Below are positions 25,578 through 33,965 of a stretch of 64,000 bases of DNA, one piece after another; the first letter of the stretch is position 1; each line of letters starts with the position of its first letter. Both the position numbers and the translations under genes were made by a program. The notes beneath the pieces were generated by a model. It saw nothing but the letters and a program-made list of their open reading frames with translations. It had not been told where the DNA came from and did not search any database. The stretch spans positions 310,001-374,000 of the forward strand of contig NZ_LJOD01000001.1 in NCBI RefSeq assembly GCF_001295265.1. Direction: 5' to 3'. This stretch comes from Chryseobacterium indologenes. GTDB lineage: Bacteria; Bacteroidota; Bacteroidia; Flavobacteriales; Weeksellaceae.

Positions 25578-26603
25578 TTATTGAACAGAAACTTCGTAAA
25601 TCTTCGGCCAGTTTTTACCGGTTACCAGCATATTATTTCCTTTGAAAGCAATTCCGTTGAGCACATGTTCACTGTCTTCCTGAACATTTTCTTCTGTTAT
25701 TTTAGTAAAATCAAGTTTTCCGGCTACTTCTCCGGTAGCAGGGTTAATTTTAAGAATGAAAGGCTGATGCCAGACATTGGCATAAATAAAGCCATCATGG
25801 TATTCCAGTTCATTCAGCTTATCATAAACTGTGGTATTTCCGGCAACCGAAACTGTTTTCACTACCTCTGAAGGATCATTTACATCCAGATAAAATAAGT
25901 TTTTCGAACCGTCAGTAGCAATCAGGTTTTCACCGTCATAAGTAAGCCCCCAGCCCTCTTTCATTGCTTTTGGCATGCGGAATTCAGAAAGTCTTCTGAA
26001 GGTATTTTTATCGTATACAAAAATTTTCCTGTTCCGGTATGTTAGCTGGAAGATTTTATCCCCTACCACCGCACAGCCTTCAGAAAAAATATGGGCAGGC
26101 TGTCTGGTAACAAGGGTGGGAACAGCTGCACCCAACGTATATTTTATAAGCTGTGAAGCTCCTTCCAGGCCATCGCTTTCGTAGACGGTATTGCCTTCTA
26201 TAAGAAATCCTTCCACAAAATTTTCAGGATCGTGAGGATAGTCTTTTATAATTTGATAGGTGATATTCTGTTCGGGAGTTTTGGCAAAAACATTGATGGT
26301 TGCGTCCTGATTCAAGGTTTCCCCATTTTTAGTTTTAATAATGAAGGTGACTTCATTATCACCCAATGTGAAAAACTTAGGGTCAATCGTTAAACGTGAA
26401 CTTTCATGATCACCAAAGCTAATCGCCACCTGTTCTGCATTTTCAGTAACCTCTTTTGGAAGTTTTAACTGATCTCCAAAATGATATCCTTCTGCCTCTT
26501 TAGAATTATTAAAATTAACCAGGGCATCAAGTATCTTTTCTTTATTGCTGCAGGAAACCAGCAGGAAAAAGGCTCCCAGCCCAATGGTTATATTTCTTTT
26601 CAA
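25578..26603 (-). CDS. Glutaminyl-peptide cyclotransferase lipoprotein (copy 2, TTG start)
   Basis: 341 residues from the TTG at 26603. Alignment to the neighbouring 340-residue paralogue (MKKNIIAGFAAVLLLASC) places its ATG exactly on this TTG, which reads LKRNITIGLGAFFLLVSC. An ATG at 26621 would abut the -7 box. The lipobox LVSC anchors the protein. After about 90 residues of beta-rich N-terminal domain comes the five-bladed propeller of bacterial glutamine cyclotransferases (PF05096 type), with VEGFLIEGNTVYESDG, GEGWGLTYDG-like KEGWGLTYDG, and LNELEYHDGFIYANVW. The enzyme forms N-terminal pyroglutamate on exported proteins; in Bacteroidota the Gln left at signal peptide cleavage sites is the likely substrate. 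Confidence 0.9.
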   Translation of the reverse strand: MKRNITIGLGAFFLLVSCSNKEKILDALVNFNNSKEAEGYHFGDQLKLPKEVTENAEQVAISFGDHESSRLTIDPKFFTLGDNEVTFIIKTKNGETLNQDATINVFAKTPEQNITYQIIKDYPHDPENFVEGFLIEGNTVYESDGLEGASQLIKYTLGAAVPTLVTRQPAHIFSEGCAVVGDKIFQLTYRNRKIFVYDKNTFRRLSEFRMPKAMKEGWGLTYDGENLIATDGSKNLFYLDVNDPSEVVKTVSVAGNTTVYDKLNELEYHDGFIYANVWHQPFILKINPATGEVAGKLDFTKITEENVQEDSEHVLNGIAFKGNNMLVTGKNWPKIYEVSVQ

Positions 26604-26625
26604 TGAGTAGTTTGTAATCATTTTC

Positions 26626-26633
26626 CAAAAATA
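26626..26633 (-). promoter_or_regulatory. -7 box of glutaminyl cyclotransferase copy 2
   Basis: TATTTTTG on the minus strand, ending 22 bp upstream of the TTG start at 26603. Its placement mirrors the box of the paralogue at 27847-27854 (20 bp upstream of its ATG). Confidence 0.5.
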
Positions 26634-26753
26634 GTAATTTTCCGGTCCTTTGAGTGCAGGATTATTCATATTTTATCCAGCAGATTGAGAAGATCTGACA
26701 TTACACTTCCTTTATATATATCTATTCGTTCTCCGGTGCATGGCAATAAAAAA

Positions 26754-26777
26754 CAGCGCTCCAAAAAAGGAACGCTG
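26754..26777 (-). terminator. Terminator between the two cyclotransferase genes
   Basis: Stem CAGCG-CTCC / GGAA-CGCTG with one mismatch and an A6 loop. On the minus strand it is followed by a run of T. It lies 26 bp behind copy 1, so the two copies are separate transcription units. Confidence 0.75.
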
Positions 26778-26803
26778 CTATATGATTAAAAAATTTCAGT
26801 CAG

Positions 26804-27826
26804 TTATTTGATCTGTACTTCATAGATTTTCGACCAGTTTTTACCGGTTACCAGCATATTATCTCCTTTGAAGGCAATTCCGTTCAGAACATCATCAGTT
26901 CCTTTGGTATTCTGCTTGGCAATTTCTGTAAAATCAAATGTACCTACTACTTCTCCGTTAGCCGGATTAATCTTTAAAATAATTGGTTTCTGCCAAACAT
27001 TGGCGTAGATAAAACCTTTGTGGTATTCCAGCTCGTTCAGCTGATCATAAGCCTGAGAACTTCCTGCAACAGCAATATGCTTAACGAGTTTGGAAGGATC
27101 ATTAACATCCAGGAAGTATAAAAGTTTACTACCGTCTGATGCAATCAGGTTTTTACCGTCATAGGTAAGTCCCCAACCTTCACCCAGCACGTTCGGGTAA
27201 GCAAATTCTGAAAGCAGTTTCAAAGAACTTTTATCATAGACATAACCTTTTTTGCTCTGCCATGTCAGCTGGTATACTTTGTCCCCTACTATGGTACTTC
27301 CTTCTGAAAAATCCTCCTGGGCCTGCTTTGTGGAAGCAAGCGGTGTTGTGGTTCCCAATGTATATTTTAAGATCTGCGAAGATCCGTTCTGCCCGTCACT
27401 CTCATAAATTGTATTTCCTTCCACCTGAAATCCCTGTACGAAATTTTTAGGATCATGCGGATATTCTGCTACAATTTCGTATGAAATTTTCTGTTCCGGA
27501 CTTTTTGCAAATACATTGATGGTTGCATCCTGATTAAGTATTTTCCCACCTTTTGTCTTTATATTAAAGGTAACCGCATTATCGCCTAATGTAAAGAATT
27601 TAGGATCTACCGTAAGGCTTGAAGATTCTTTATCCCCAAAACTGATCGTAATGCTTTCTGCATTTTCCGTAACGTCTTTCGGAAGTTCCAGCTTATCACC
27701 AAAATGATATCCTTTTGCTTCCATAGAGTTGTTGTAATCATTCAAAGTATTCAGGATTTTTTCATCTTTATTACAAGATGCCAGCAGGAGAACCGCTGCA
27801 AAACCTGCTATGATATTTTTTTTCAT
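26804..27826 (-). CDS. Glutaminyl-peptide cyclotransferase lipoprotein (copy 1)
   Basis: 340 residues. The lipobox LASC gives an acylated Cys at 18. Domain order and motifs match copy 2: an N-terminal beta domain up to about residue 95, then a five-bladed propeller with VQGFQVEGNTIYESDG, GEGWGLTYDGKNLIASDGS and LNELEYHKGFIYANVWQKP. The copies are similar along their whole length, indicating a recent tandem duplication followed by divergence. Pyroglutamate formation stabilises exported proteins whose mature N-terminus is Gln, and many signal peptides in this window indeed end in AQ or FGQ, consistent with a substrate pool. It has its own promoter box and terminator. Confidence 0.92.
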   Translation of the reverse strand: MKKNIIAGFAAVLLLASCNKDEKILNTLNDYNNSMEAKGYHFGDKLELPKDVTENAESITISFGDKESSSLTVDPKFFTLGDNAVTFNIKTKGGKILNQDATINVFAKSPEQKISYEIVAEYPHDPKNFVQGFQVEGNTIYESDGQNGSSQILKYTLGTTTPLASTKQAQEDFSEGSTIVGDKVYQLTWQSKKGYVYDKSSLKLLSEFAYPNVLGEGWGLTYDGKNLIASDGSKLLYFLDVNDPSKLVKHIAVAGSSQAYDQLNELEYHKGFIYANVWQKPIILKINPANGEVVGTFDFTEIAKQNTKGTDDVLNGIAFKGDNMLVTGKNWSKIYEVQIK

Positions 27827-27846
27827 TGAATTTCTAAATATTTCCC

Positions 27847-27854
27847 CAAAAATA
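27847..27854 (-). promoter_or_regulatory. -7 box of glutaminyl cyclotransferase copy 1
   Basis: TATTTTTG on the minus strand, 20 bp upstream of the ATG. ATTG (plus 27872-27875) about 18 bp further upstream may act as a weak -33 box inside the end of the VOC gene. Confidence 0.5.
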
Positions 27855-27861
27855 GCAAATT

Positions 27862-28245
27862 TTATTCCGTATTGCCAATATTATCCACGGGTTGTCCAAA
27901 TTGTAAGATATAACCATTATTATCGTAGATTCCAAATTCTCTCATGTCCCATTCAAAAGTTTCTATCTCGTAGCAGATTTTTGCTTTTGTTTTAAGGTCT
28001 TCCCAAAGATCATTTACATGGTCTACATTGAAATAAAATGAGCCTGTAAAGCCTATTTTTTCAGATTTCTCATGTTCATTAGGCTGGGAAAGCATAATCT
28101 GTACTTCATCTTTTCGCAGTGAGGCCCAGTTCCAGTTATCATTTCTTCCCTGTAACGTAAATCCCAGGATCTGGGTATAAAAGCCAATGGTTTCATCCAT
28201 ATTTTCGGTCCATAATATTGGGCGGACTGCTGTAAATCTTGTCAT
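27862..28245 (-). CDS. VOC superfamily protein (glyoxalase/bleomycin-resistance fold)
   Basis: 127 residues, a single VOC domain of two beta-alpha-beta-beta-beta units. It begins RFTAVRPILWTENMDETIGFYTQILGF, the typical first unit, and ends REFGIYDNNGYILQFGQPV, with the Glu/Gln metal-ligand region near NNGYILQFG. Members include dioxygenases, glyoxalase I and antibiotic-binding proteins; nothing here fixes the substrate. It overlaps the upstream GNAT gene by 4 bp (ATGA), so the two are translationally coupled, and the SRPBCC gene 5 bp further up completes a three-gene unit. Confidence 0.85.
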   Translation of the reverse strand: MTRFTAVRPILWTENMDETIGFYTQILGFTLQGRNDNWNWASLRKDEVQIMLSQPNEHEKSEKIGFTGSFYFNVDHVNDLWEDLKTKAKICYEIETFEWDMREFGIYDNNGYILQFGQPVDNIGNTE

Positions 28246-28751
28246 TGTTTTAAAGTTTCAAAGGTGTTTTTATTGATTTTCATATTGACTGAAAGCCAGA
28301 TTTCATCATCAATACTTACTTCACTCATGACTTCCGGATCTGTTTCAAAGCCTACTTTTTTATAGCATTCAATAGCTCCTGTATTCCAGTCGTAGACATT
28401 AAGCTCTGCAGTCTCTCGATCAAAACAGCTGAATCCGTATTCCAGCAGATTTTCTACGGTCTTTCTTCCATAGCCTTTTCCTCTGTTGTTTTCATTCCAG
28501 ATCAATATTCTTCCAAGGAGGAATGTCTTTTCCTTCAGAAAGATCTGAGCATGACCTATTACACGTCCGTTGGTCTGATCTTCAATCCTGAACATAAATC
28601 TGTTTTCATTTTCCAGATCGCCTTTCAGTTGCTCTTCCGTGAGTGGAAATTGATAGGCAGGTCCTGCAAACTGAAGAAGCATTCTTTTATCTCTGATATT
28701 AGAAATCAGTTCTGAAATATCCTCATCTTTAAAAGGCAGCAATTCAATCAT
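28242..28751 (-). CDS. GNAT family N-acetyltransferase
   Basis: 169 residues with the GNAT fold. The acetyl-CoA binding loop is RILIWNENNRGKGYGRKTVENLLEYGF near residues 86-112 (Q/R-x-x-G-x-G/A equivalent RGKGYG), followed by the beta5/alpha4 segment LNVYDWNTGAIECYKKVGFETDP. This resembles RimJ/L-type acetyltransferases that act on proteins or small amines. It lies in a tight operon between the SRPBCC gene (5 bp upstream) and the VOC gene (4 bp overlap). The substrate is not predictable. Confidence 0.87.
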   Translation of the reverse strand: MIELLPFKDEDISELISNIRDKRMLLQFAGPAYQFPLTEEQLKGDLENENRFMFRIEDQTNGRVIGHAQIFLKEKTFLLGRILIWNENNRGKGYGRKTVENLLEYGFSCFDRETAELNVYDWNTGAIECYKKVGFETDPEVMSEVSIDDEIWLSVNMKINKNTFETLKQ

Positions 28752-28756
28752 TATAT

Positions 28757-29182
28757 TTATTTTTCAAGAAATGATTTTAAACTCTTTCCGATAATAGTAT
28801 TCCAGCCCTTAGTAAAGTTTTCACGGGAAAATCCTTCTCCAAGGTCATTAAAATCCTCAATATCTTCATGGATAAGTGTTACCAGTGTCTCCTCTCCTTT
28901 AGGTTGAAGTTCCCAGGTTACCGTTGTTTCAGCTTTTGAAAACTCAGGATATGACCAGGTATATTTTAGGCGCTGTTCAGGGATCAATTCTAAGATCCGG
29001 CCATGATGATGATATTTCTTTTCTTCTCCGGGTTCAAAAAAATTAAATTCTTTTCCTGTTTCCGGTTCAAAATCCTGAATATCGAAATACCAGTTTTTCA
29101 TTTTCTCTTTATGCGTCAAAGCTTCCCATACTTTTTGTACCGGAGCATCTATTGTGTAGTGAACAGTGATGGGTGCATCCAT
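28757..29182 (-). CDS. SRPBCC/AHSA1-like START-fold protein
   Basis: 141 residues. It opens with ITVHYTIDAPVQKVWEALTHKEKMKNWYFD and continues with FEPGEEKKYHHHGRILELIPEQRLKYTWSYP, both typical of the activator-of-Hsp90 homologue (AHSA1/YndB-like) group of the START superfamily. It ends with a long C-terminal helix (FTKGWNTIIGKSLKSFLEK). These small hydrophobic-pocket proteins bind lipids or other small molecules and often occur with VOC and DinB-type genes, as here. It is first in the operon with the GNAT and VOC genes. Confidence 0.87.
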   Translation of the reverse strand: MDAPITVHYTIDAPVQKVWEALTHKEKMKNWYFDIQDFEPETGKEFNFFEPGEEKKYHHHGRILELIPEQRLKYTWSYPEFSKAETTVTWELQPKGEETLVTLIHEDIEDFNDLGEGFSRENFTKGWNTIIGKSLKSFLEK

Positions 29183-29228
29183 AATAAAAATTCAAAAGAT
29201 TTTCATATAAAATTACACATTAAAAACG

Positions 29229-29275
29229 GCACAAGCCGTAAAAGTATATCTAAAATAAACTTTTACGGCCTGTGC
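29229..29275 (-). terminator. Terminator of the antiporter gene
   Basis: Very long stem (17 nt per arm, GCACAaGCCGTAAAAGT / ACTTTTACGGCcTGTGC) around a 13-nt loop, with CGTTTTTAA on the minus-strand 3' side. It lies 21 bp behind the antiporter stop. Confidence 0.85.
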
Positions 29276-29296
29276 AGGGTGTTTAAACGTATGTTA

Positions 29297-30907
29297 TTAA
29301 TGAGCAAACCCAGTAATCTTGGCTTCATCAAAATCCAGCTGCATTTCAATGGTTCTCATCACATGATCGTCAAATATTTTTTCTCTTTTCATTCGGTGCA
29401 GCTCATTTCTCTGGGCCTGTATAATCTGGCGGAGAACATCTTTATTTTCATTGATCGCTGTTACATAATCTCCTGTGGAGGCCATACACTGGGCTTTGTC
29501 GGCCATCAGCATCAGTTCGTTTTCCAGCTTGTGTTTCTGGTGGCGGACCAGGCTGTTTCGTTCTGTCAGTTCAGAGAAATCATTTTCCAGTTTGTGCATG
29601 GCTGTTTCTTTAAGCTTACGCATCAGAATTACTTCCTGCTTTTCTTCCGGCAGTTCACTTCCTGCATCCTTTATATTCAGTAATTTAAGGATAGGCGTCA
29701 GAAGAAGCCCTTGCCCTACAAGAGTGATCAAAATGATAACAAAAGTTACAAATAAGATAATATTACGGTGCGGAAAAGCTTCTCCGTTAGGTAAAAATGC
29801 AGGGATAGATAATGCTGCTGCCAGCGAAACCACTCCTCTCATCGCTGCAAAGCTTATGATAAAAGGCTCCCTCCAGTCAGGTTTGGGTACTTTAAGCCTC
29901 AATTCTTTGGAACAAACCCTTGGGAAATACATCAGTGCGTAGCTGTACAGGATTCTTGTCAGAATAATGGCTCCACCAATCACAATACTATAGAAAATTC
30001 CTTCTGAAATGGTATATTCTTTCATTCCGGCTACAACTACAGGAAGCTCAAGCCCGATGAGGATGAAAATAATCGTATTCATCACGAATATGAGTACACT
30101 CCAGACATTTCCGGACTGGATTCTTGATGTATGGCTTAAATAACAATGTGAGTTATATGACATTAGCAGTCCTCCTGCTACTACTGAAAGCACTCCTGAA
30201 AAATGAAAATGCTCAGCTCCAACATACATGATGTATGGAACAATAAGGGTGATTACGGTATCGATATTGGAATTGGAAGGAATCAGTCTCAGCAATGCTC
30301 CGAACAGAAGACCTGTACCTACTCCAACCGCTACTCCTCCTATAGCCATGGTAAAAAAATCCTGAACGGCATCCCGCCAGATAAACTGTCCGGAAATAAC
30401 GGCAGCCAGGGCAAATTTAAATACAATTAAGCTGGAAGCATCGTTAATCAGACTTTCTCCTTCCAGAATATTGGTGATCTTTTTTGGGATCTTCATATGC
30501 TTCAGAACGGATGTCGCGGCTACTGCATCAGGCGGAGAATTCACTCCACCCAACAGGAATCCCATGGCAACGGTAAGCCCTGGAATAATGGAAGATGAAA
30601 GGTAAGCAACTACAACTGAGGTTAAAAATACCAGTCCGAAAGCCATGGAAAAGATCTGTTTCCTCCATTTATGAAAATCCTGCCACGAAGTAAACCATGC
30701 CGCCTCAAATAAAATGGGTGGTAAAAAGATAAGGAATACAAGGTCCGGTTCTATTTCTATATGAGGCATCCCGGGAATGAGGCTTATCAGCAATCCGGCA
30801 ATCACCAGAAAGATGGGATAAGCTACTTTCAGTTTCTGCCCTATCATCACTAATATCATTACAGACAGAAGTACTGCAATGGATATGATAACATAACTGT
30901 GAATCAT
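29297..30907 (-). CDS. CPA1 family Na+/H+ antiporter
   Basis: 536 residues. About twelve membrane segments from residue 5 to 410 are followed by a charged cytoplasmic tail of about 125 residues. The ion-binding region of the CPA1 family is visible as EGESLINDASSLIVFK (Asn-Asp pair) near residue 150, together with FLLGGVNSPPDAVAATSVLK in the preceding helix region and FIILIGLELPVV near residue 270. It exchanges sodium (or potassium) for protons across the cytoplasmic membrane, serving pH and salt homeostasis. The next gene upstream is the bestrophin-like channel (76-bp gap, same strand), which may be part of the same ion-homeostasis transcript. The C-terminal tail (LTERNSLVRHQKHKLENELMLMAD) is helical, with possible coiled coil. 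Confidence 0.92.
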   Translation of the reverse strand: MIHSYVIISIAVLLSVMILVMIGQKLKVAYPIFLVIAGLLISLIPGMPHIEIEPDLVFLIFLPPILFEAAWFTSWQDFHKWRKQIFSMAFGLVFLTSVVVAYLSSSIIPGLTVAMGFLLGGVNSPPDAVAATSVLKHMKIPKKITNILEGESLINDASSLIVFKFALAAVISGQFIWRDAVQDFFTMAIGGVAVGVGTGLLFGALLRLIPSNSNIDTVITLIVPYIMYVGAEHFHFSGVLSVVAGGLLMSYNSHCYLSHTSRIQSGNVWSVLIFVMNTIIFILIGLELPVVVAGMKEYTISEGIFYSIVIGGAIILTRILYSYALMYFPRVCSKELRLKVPKPDWREPFIISFAAMRGVVSLAAALSIPAFLPNGEAFPHRNIILFVTFVIILITLVGQGLLLTPILKLLNIKDAGSELPEEKQEVILMRKLKETAMHKLENDFSELTERNSLVRHQKHKLENELMLMADKAQCMASTGDYVTAINENKDVLRQIIQAQRNELHRMKREKIFDDHVMRTIEMQLDFDEAKITGFAH

Positions 30908-30983
30908 CTTGAGTTAGTTTTTTAAGTTGTTTTTGGTTTTATCTGAGGTATGAAACGTATATAGATTATTCAATATCTACTCT

Positions 30984-31988
30984 CTACATCACGATATTAT
31001 TCTTCGGAGCGATAGCGGGTGGAAGATCAGATTCGTCCAGCATATCTCTCATGTCAATTTCAATGGTACGGCTGATCTGGGTGATCGGCACGTCATTCGG
31101 GCTTCCTTCAAAGGGGTTTACAGAGGCTTCTCCCACACTGTCTAATGTATGAAAACACCATGTCACCAATAATGAGAACGGGATATTAAACCATAATGTC
31201 CAGCCTTCCAGTATTGTCCCGTCACCAAGCTTATCGAGTTCTTTCAATAACCCGAACGGAACAAAAAGGATGAAAAGCAACAAAAGATAAGTGGTAATCG
31301 AGGAAAAGTTTCTCGGATACGGAAAATTTTTAATCCTTTCTGCCTTCCCCTGATCATCGGTAAATTTTACCAGCTGCTGATTGATCTGCGTCCACTGGAA
31401 ATCATTAATATCTCCTCTGGTGTATGCTTCTGAAAGATCCCTGCTCTGGGCAGCCATTAACTGAGTAGCCCTGTTTTTCTTGCTCAGAATATATTGAAGC
31501 TCATCTCCGGCAAGGTATTTTTTAAGCTCGTCTTCCAGTCTGGAGGTCCGTTCCGGAATATCATATTTTTGGGCATATTCATCAAACTGTGCAGTTCCCA
31601 TGTTTTCCCAGGCCCTCGGCTCCCGGAGCTGAAAACGGAGTGCCGTAAGCCATGCATAATGACGGAGAAACATTTCTTTTACTTTTTGAGGATCTTTTGG
31701 GGTCAATGCATCCCTCAGAATATATCCGAAGCTTCTGCTGTTGTTGATGACGGATCCGTAAATCTGCCGGGCTTCCCATAGCCTGCTGTAGCTGGCATTA
31801 TTTTTAAATCCTACAATGAATGCAACAGCAGTTCCCATAATAGCAATCGGCTGCCATGGTACTGAAAGAAATTTCCAGCCCAAAAAATATAATACTGTAG
31901 GAATTGCCGACAGTAATACTAAAGCGTAAATACTACGCCTTGTCCATTTCGCGAATTCGCGGGCTCCAAACCTTTTTCCTGCGTGCAT
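30984..31988 (-). CDS. Bestrophin-like (UPF0187) anion channel family protein
   Basis: 334 residues. The N-terminal amphipathic segment and two membrane helices (about residues 20-65), then FKNNASYSRLWEARQIYGSVINNSRSFG, are the bestrophin/UPF0187 signature; two further membrane segments are near residue 225-275. The C-terminal part has the acidic segment VNPFEGSPNDVPITQISRTIEIDM. Bacterial homologues form pentameric channels; the crystallised Klebsiella one conducts cations, while the animal proteins are chloride channels, so ion choice is open. It is upstream of and co-directional with the Na+/H+ antiporter gene. Confidence 0.92.
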   Translation of the reverse strand: MHAGKRFGAREFAKWTRRSIYALVLLSAIPTVLYFLGWKFLSVPWQPIAIMGTAVAFIVGFKNNASYSRLWEARQIYGSVINNSRSFGYILRDALTPKDPQKVKEMFLRHYAWLTALRFQLREPRAWENMGTAQFDEYAQKYDIPERTSRLEDELKKYLAGDELQYILSKKNRATQLMAAQSRDLSEAYTRGDINDFQWTQINQQLVKFTDDQGKAERIKNFPYPRNFSSITTYLLLLFILFVPFGLLKELDKLGDGTILEGWTLWFNIPFSLLVTWCFHTLDSVGEASVNPFEGSPNDVPITQISRTIEIDMRDMLDESDLPPAIAPKNNIVM

Positions 31989-32073
31989 ATGTGTTTATTG
32001 TATTTTTGTTTCTGTTTATTGCTCACCAACAGTTTTTTTCTTCATCAGGCACCTTCAGGAATAACTGCCGGCA

Positions 32074-32751
32074 TTAGTTTTTAGTAAAAGGAATATTATT
32101 ATAAAAACCGATCTGAATCTGTCCGCGGTTTCTGTTTTCCTGGATCTGGTTCATATATCCGGCTTCAATCCTCATATTTTTATTTATTACATATCCCAAT
32201 GCTCCATACACTCTGTTCCTGTCAAACACCGGACTGTCAAAATGCAGGAAAATTTCATTATAGACTGACGCATAAAGAGATTTCGGAAGCATTTCTTTCT
32301 GAGTAATAGGGATATTTAATCCTAACAGATAACGGAATCTCATTCTAAAATCACTTTCCAGGAAACGTTCTTCCAGACGGTACCGGTGCTGCAGATTAAA
32401 ACGTCCGAACTTCTGTTTGGTGATATACTGCTGGAATATCCTGTGTTCAATATTTTCTTTCTTTTCGCCATTTACATAGGGCTGGCTTAAAATAAATCCG
32501 TATCCCAACAGCACATTGTTATTATTCTCGGTAAGGTCATATCCTACTCCTGTACGGATTAAGAGCTGTTCAAGGTCTCCCACTGCATCAAAGTTCCGGT
32601 ACTGGATTTCATTGTGCCAGTTCAGCTTTTTACCGATCTTGTTATTTCCGAAATACATATACCATGCTCCCAGATCGTTCTTCTGTGCCCATGCACTTAC
32701 TGATCCCAGACTTAATACTGTTAATGCCAGCTTCGTAAAAACCTTTCTCAT
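32074..32751 (-). CDS. DUF2490 family outer-membrane-type protein
   Basis: 225 residues from the ATG at 32751; three more codons are available upstream, but this start directly precedes the signal peptide (MRKVFTKLALTVLSLGSVSAWAQ). The mature part is a run of amphipathic beta strands with alternating aromatic residues (GAWYMYFGNNKIGKKLNWHNE; FNLQHRYRLEERFLESDFRMRFRYLLGLNIP), ending with a beta-strand and a basic C-terminus (IPFTKN), fitting the DUF2490 family of predicted small outer-membrane barrels. The function is unknown. An exact two-box promoter lies upstream at 32784-32815. Confidence 0.87.
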   Translation of the reverse strand: MRKVFTKLALTVLSLGSVSAWAQKNDLGAWYMYFGNNKIGKKLNWHNEIQYRNFDAVGDLEQLLIRTGVGYDLTENNNNVLLGYGFILSQPYVNGEKKENIEHRIFQQYITKQKFGRFNLQHRYRLEERFLESDFRMRFRYLLGLNIPITQKEMLPKSLYASVYNEIFLHFDSPVFDRNRVYGALGYVINKNMRIEAGYMNQIQENRNRGQIQIGFYNNIPFTKN

Positions 32752-32783
32752 AAATATCAATTACTATTATCTATCACACTAAA

Positions 32784-32815
32784 CAAATTTAATACTTTAA
32801 ATCAATAATAGCAAA
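32784..32815 (-). promoter_or_regulatory. Promoter of the DUF2490 gene
   Basis: On the minus strand an exact TTTG (plus 32812-32815), 20 bp spacer, and exact TAAATTTG (plus 32784-32791). The expected start site near 32780 leaves a leader of about 29 nt. Confidence 0.75.
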
Positions 32816-32892
32816 TGATATTTACCGGAAGGACCATTGAATCAGCCTGAGCTAAATATTTACTTATAAGCCCTGATGAAAAGAAGGTTTCA

Positions 32893-33294
32893 TTAATCTT
32901 TGCCCGGAATATGTTCCAGCAGAACATCATTTCCTTTCTGGTCAAAATAGGTGCAGGTCATAGCATTAAGGTTCATTTTCCAGCCTTCAATTCCGTTTTC
33001 TGCACAATCATTACAGAAAGTAAGGTAATCAGTTTCTCCCTGCTGATGAAGTTTTAATCTTTTAATAAAGCTTTCAAGATTTACGATTCCTGAAACGCTT
33101 CTTATTCCGTCATCTTTTCCCCGTGTAGTGGCCATCTGGTTATCTTCATCAAAATAATCGGTATTTCCGTCAGAAATATAGGCCATATAATGGGAAACTC
33201 CCATTTCTTTCAAAGCCTTAATATATTGTGGGAAATCTGCACCGCTGCTTACTTTTTGGTGCTCTGCTTTAATATCATCAATGGTGAATTTCAT
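32893..33294 (-). CDS. DUF1398 (YbcV-like) family protein
   Basis: 133 residues, cytoplasmic. It follows the DUF1398 pattern: MKFTIDDIKAEHQKVSSGADFPQYIKALKEMGV, then SHYMAYISDGNTDYF, and a C-terminal part with CNDCAENGIEGWKMNLNAMTCTYFDQKGN. YbcV-type proteins are found in enterobacteria and Bacteroidota, with no known activity. It stands alone, with a possible -7 box 49 bp upstream (33343-33350). Confidence 0.87.
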   Translation of the reverse strand: MKFTIDDIKAEHQKVSSGADFPQYIKALKEMGVSHYMAYISDGNTDYFDEDNQMATTRGKDDGIRSVSGIVNLESFIKRLKLHQQGETDYLTFCNDCAENGIEGWKMNLNAMTCTYFDQKGNDVLLEHIPGKD

Positions 33295-33342
33295 CTTTAT
33301 GGTTTAGGGTTTTATCTATGGCTTTTTTAAAAAGTCATTTAT

Positions 33343-33350
33343 CAAATTTA
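33343..33350 (-). promoter_or_regulatory. Candidate -7 box of the DUF1398 gene
   Basis: TAAATTTG on the minus strand. A TTTG (plus 33366-33369) lies only 15 bp upstream, shorter than the usual 18-21 bp, so the assignment is weak. Confidence 0.35.
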
Positions 33351-33384
33351 AAAAATTTCGGGATGCAAATGTATGATAAAATAA

Positions 33385-33409
33385 AAACCGACAGATGGCC
33401 TGCCGGTTT
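33385..33409 (-). terminator. Terminator of the PhnB-like VOC gene
   Basis: Stem AAACCG-ACAG / CCTG-CCGGTTT with one mismatch and a short loop, between A and T runs (the minus-strand side reads TTTTTAT). It lies about 35 bp past the stop at 33445. Confidence 0.65.
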
Positions 33410-33444
33410 ATTTTTAACTATATTTCTAATACAAAATATTCATA

Positions 33445-33894
33445 TTACGGATGTTGCTGCATCTTTGCAGGATCATCATAATTGACCATCCAGCCGATTC
33501 CGAATTTATCTGTGAACATCCCGAAATAAGCTCCCCAGAAAGTGTCTGCCATTGGCATTGTTACCTGTCCGCCTGCAGAAAGTCCTGCAAATAATTTGTC
33601 TGCCTCTTCTTTCGATTCTGCATTTACAGAAATGGAAAAATTATTTCCCGCCTTAAAACCGGAAGACCATTCTCCTCCTGTATCGCTTCCCATTAAAATG
33701 GTTTCTTTGGAAATAGGGAGAGAGACATGCATAATTTTGTCTTTGTCTCCTTCGGGAGTTTCTTTTCCGTCCATCGGAGGCATTTCTCCGAAAGTTCCGA
33801 TGTAAGGATATTCACCACCAAACACTGATTTGTAGAAATCAAATGCTTCTCTGCAATTTCCGTTGAATGTAAGATAAACGTTTACTGTTGCCAT
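33445..33894 (-). CDS. PhnB-like VOC family protein
   Basis: 149 residues of the PhnB/YjdN-type VOC group (the '3-demethylubiquinone methyltransferase' domain of annotation pipelines). Key segments are VYLTFNGNCREAFDFYKSVFGGE, MPPMDGKETPEGDKDKIMHVSLPI, ILMGSDTGGEW and WGAYFGMFTDKFGIGWMVNY, the last being the family's closing signature. The function is not known; despite the annotation name there is no methyltransferase fold. It lies upstream of the DUF1398 gene and downstream of a second VOC gene (71-bp gap). Confidence 0.87.
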   Translation of the reverse strand: MATVNVYLTFNGNCREAFDFYKSVFGGEYPYIGTFGEMPPMDGKETPEGDKDKIMHVSLPISKETILMGSDTGGEWSSGFKAGNNFSISVNAESKEEADKLFAGLSAGGQVTMPMADTFWGAYFGMFTDKFGIGWMVNYDDPAKMQQHP

Positions 33895-33965
33895 GATTGT
33901 TTTTTATGAGTTAAGTTTTAATAAGTTTTTAAGAGGTTCAGACCCTTTCTTTTTTTGTAAAAAGG

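Noticed and set aside
29003-29683. 226-codon plus-strand frame over the SRPBCC and antiporter genes
   Set aside because: It runs antisense across two strong genes and a terminator; the product is a Phe/His-rich sequence typical of a shadow frame.
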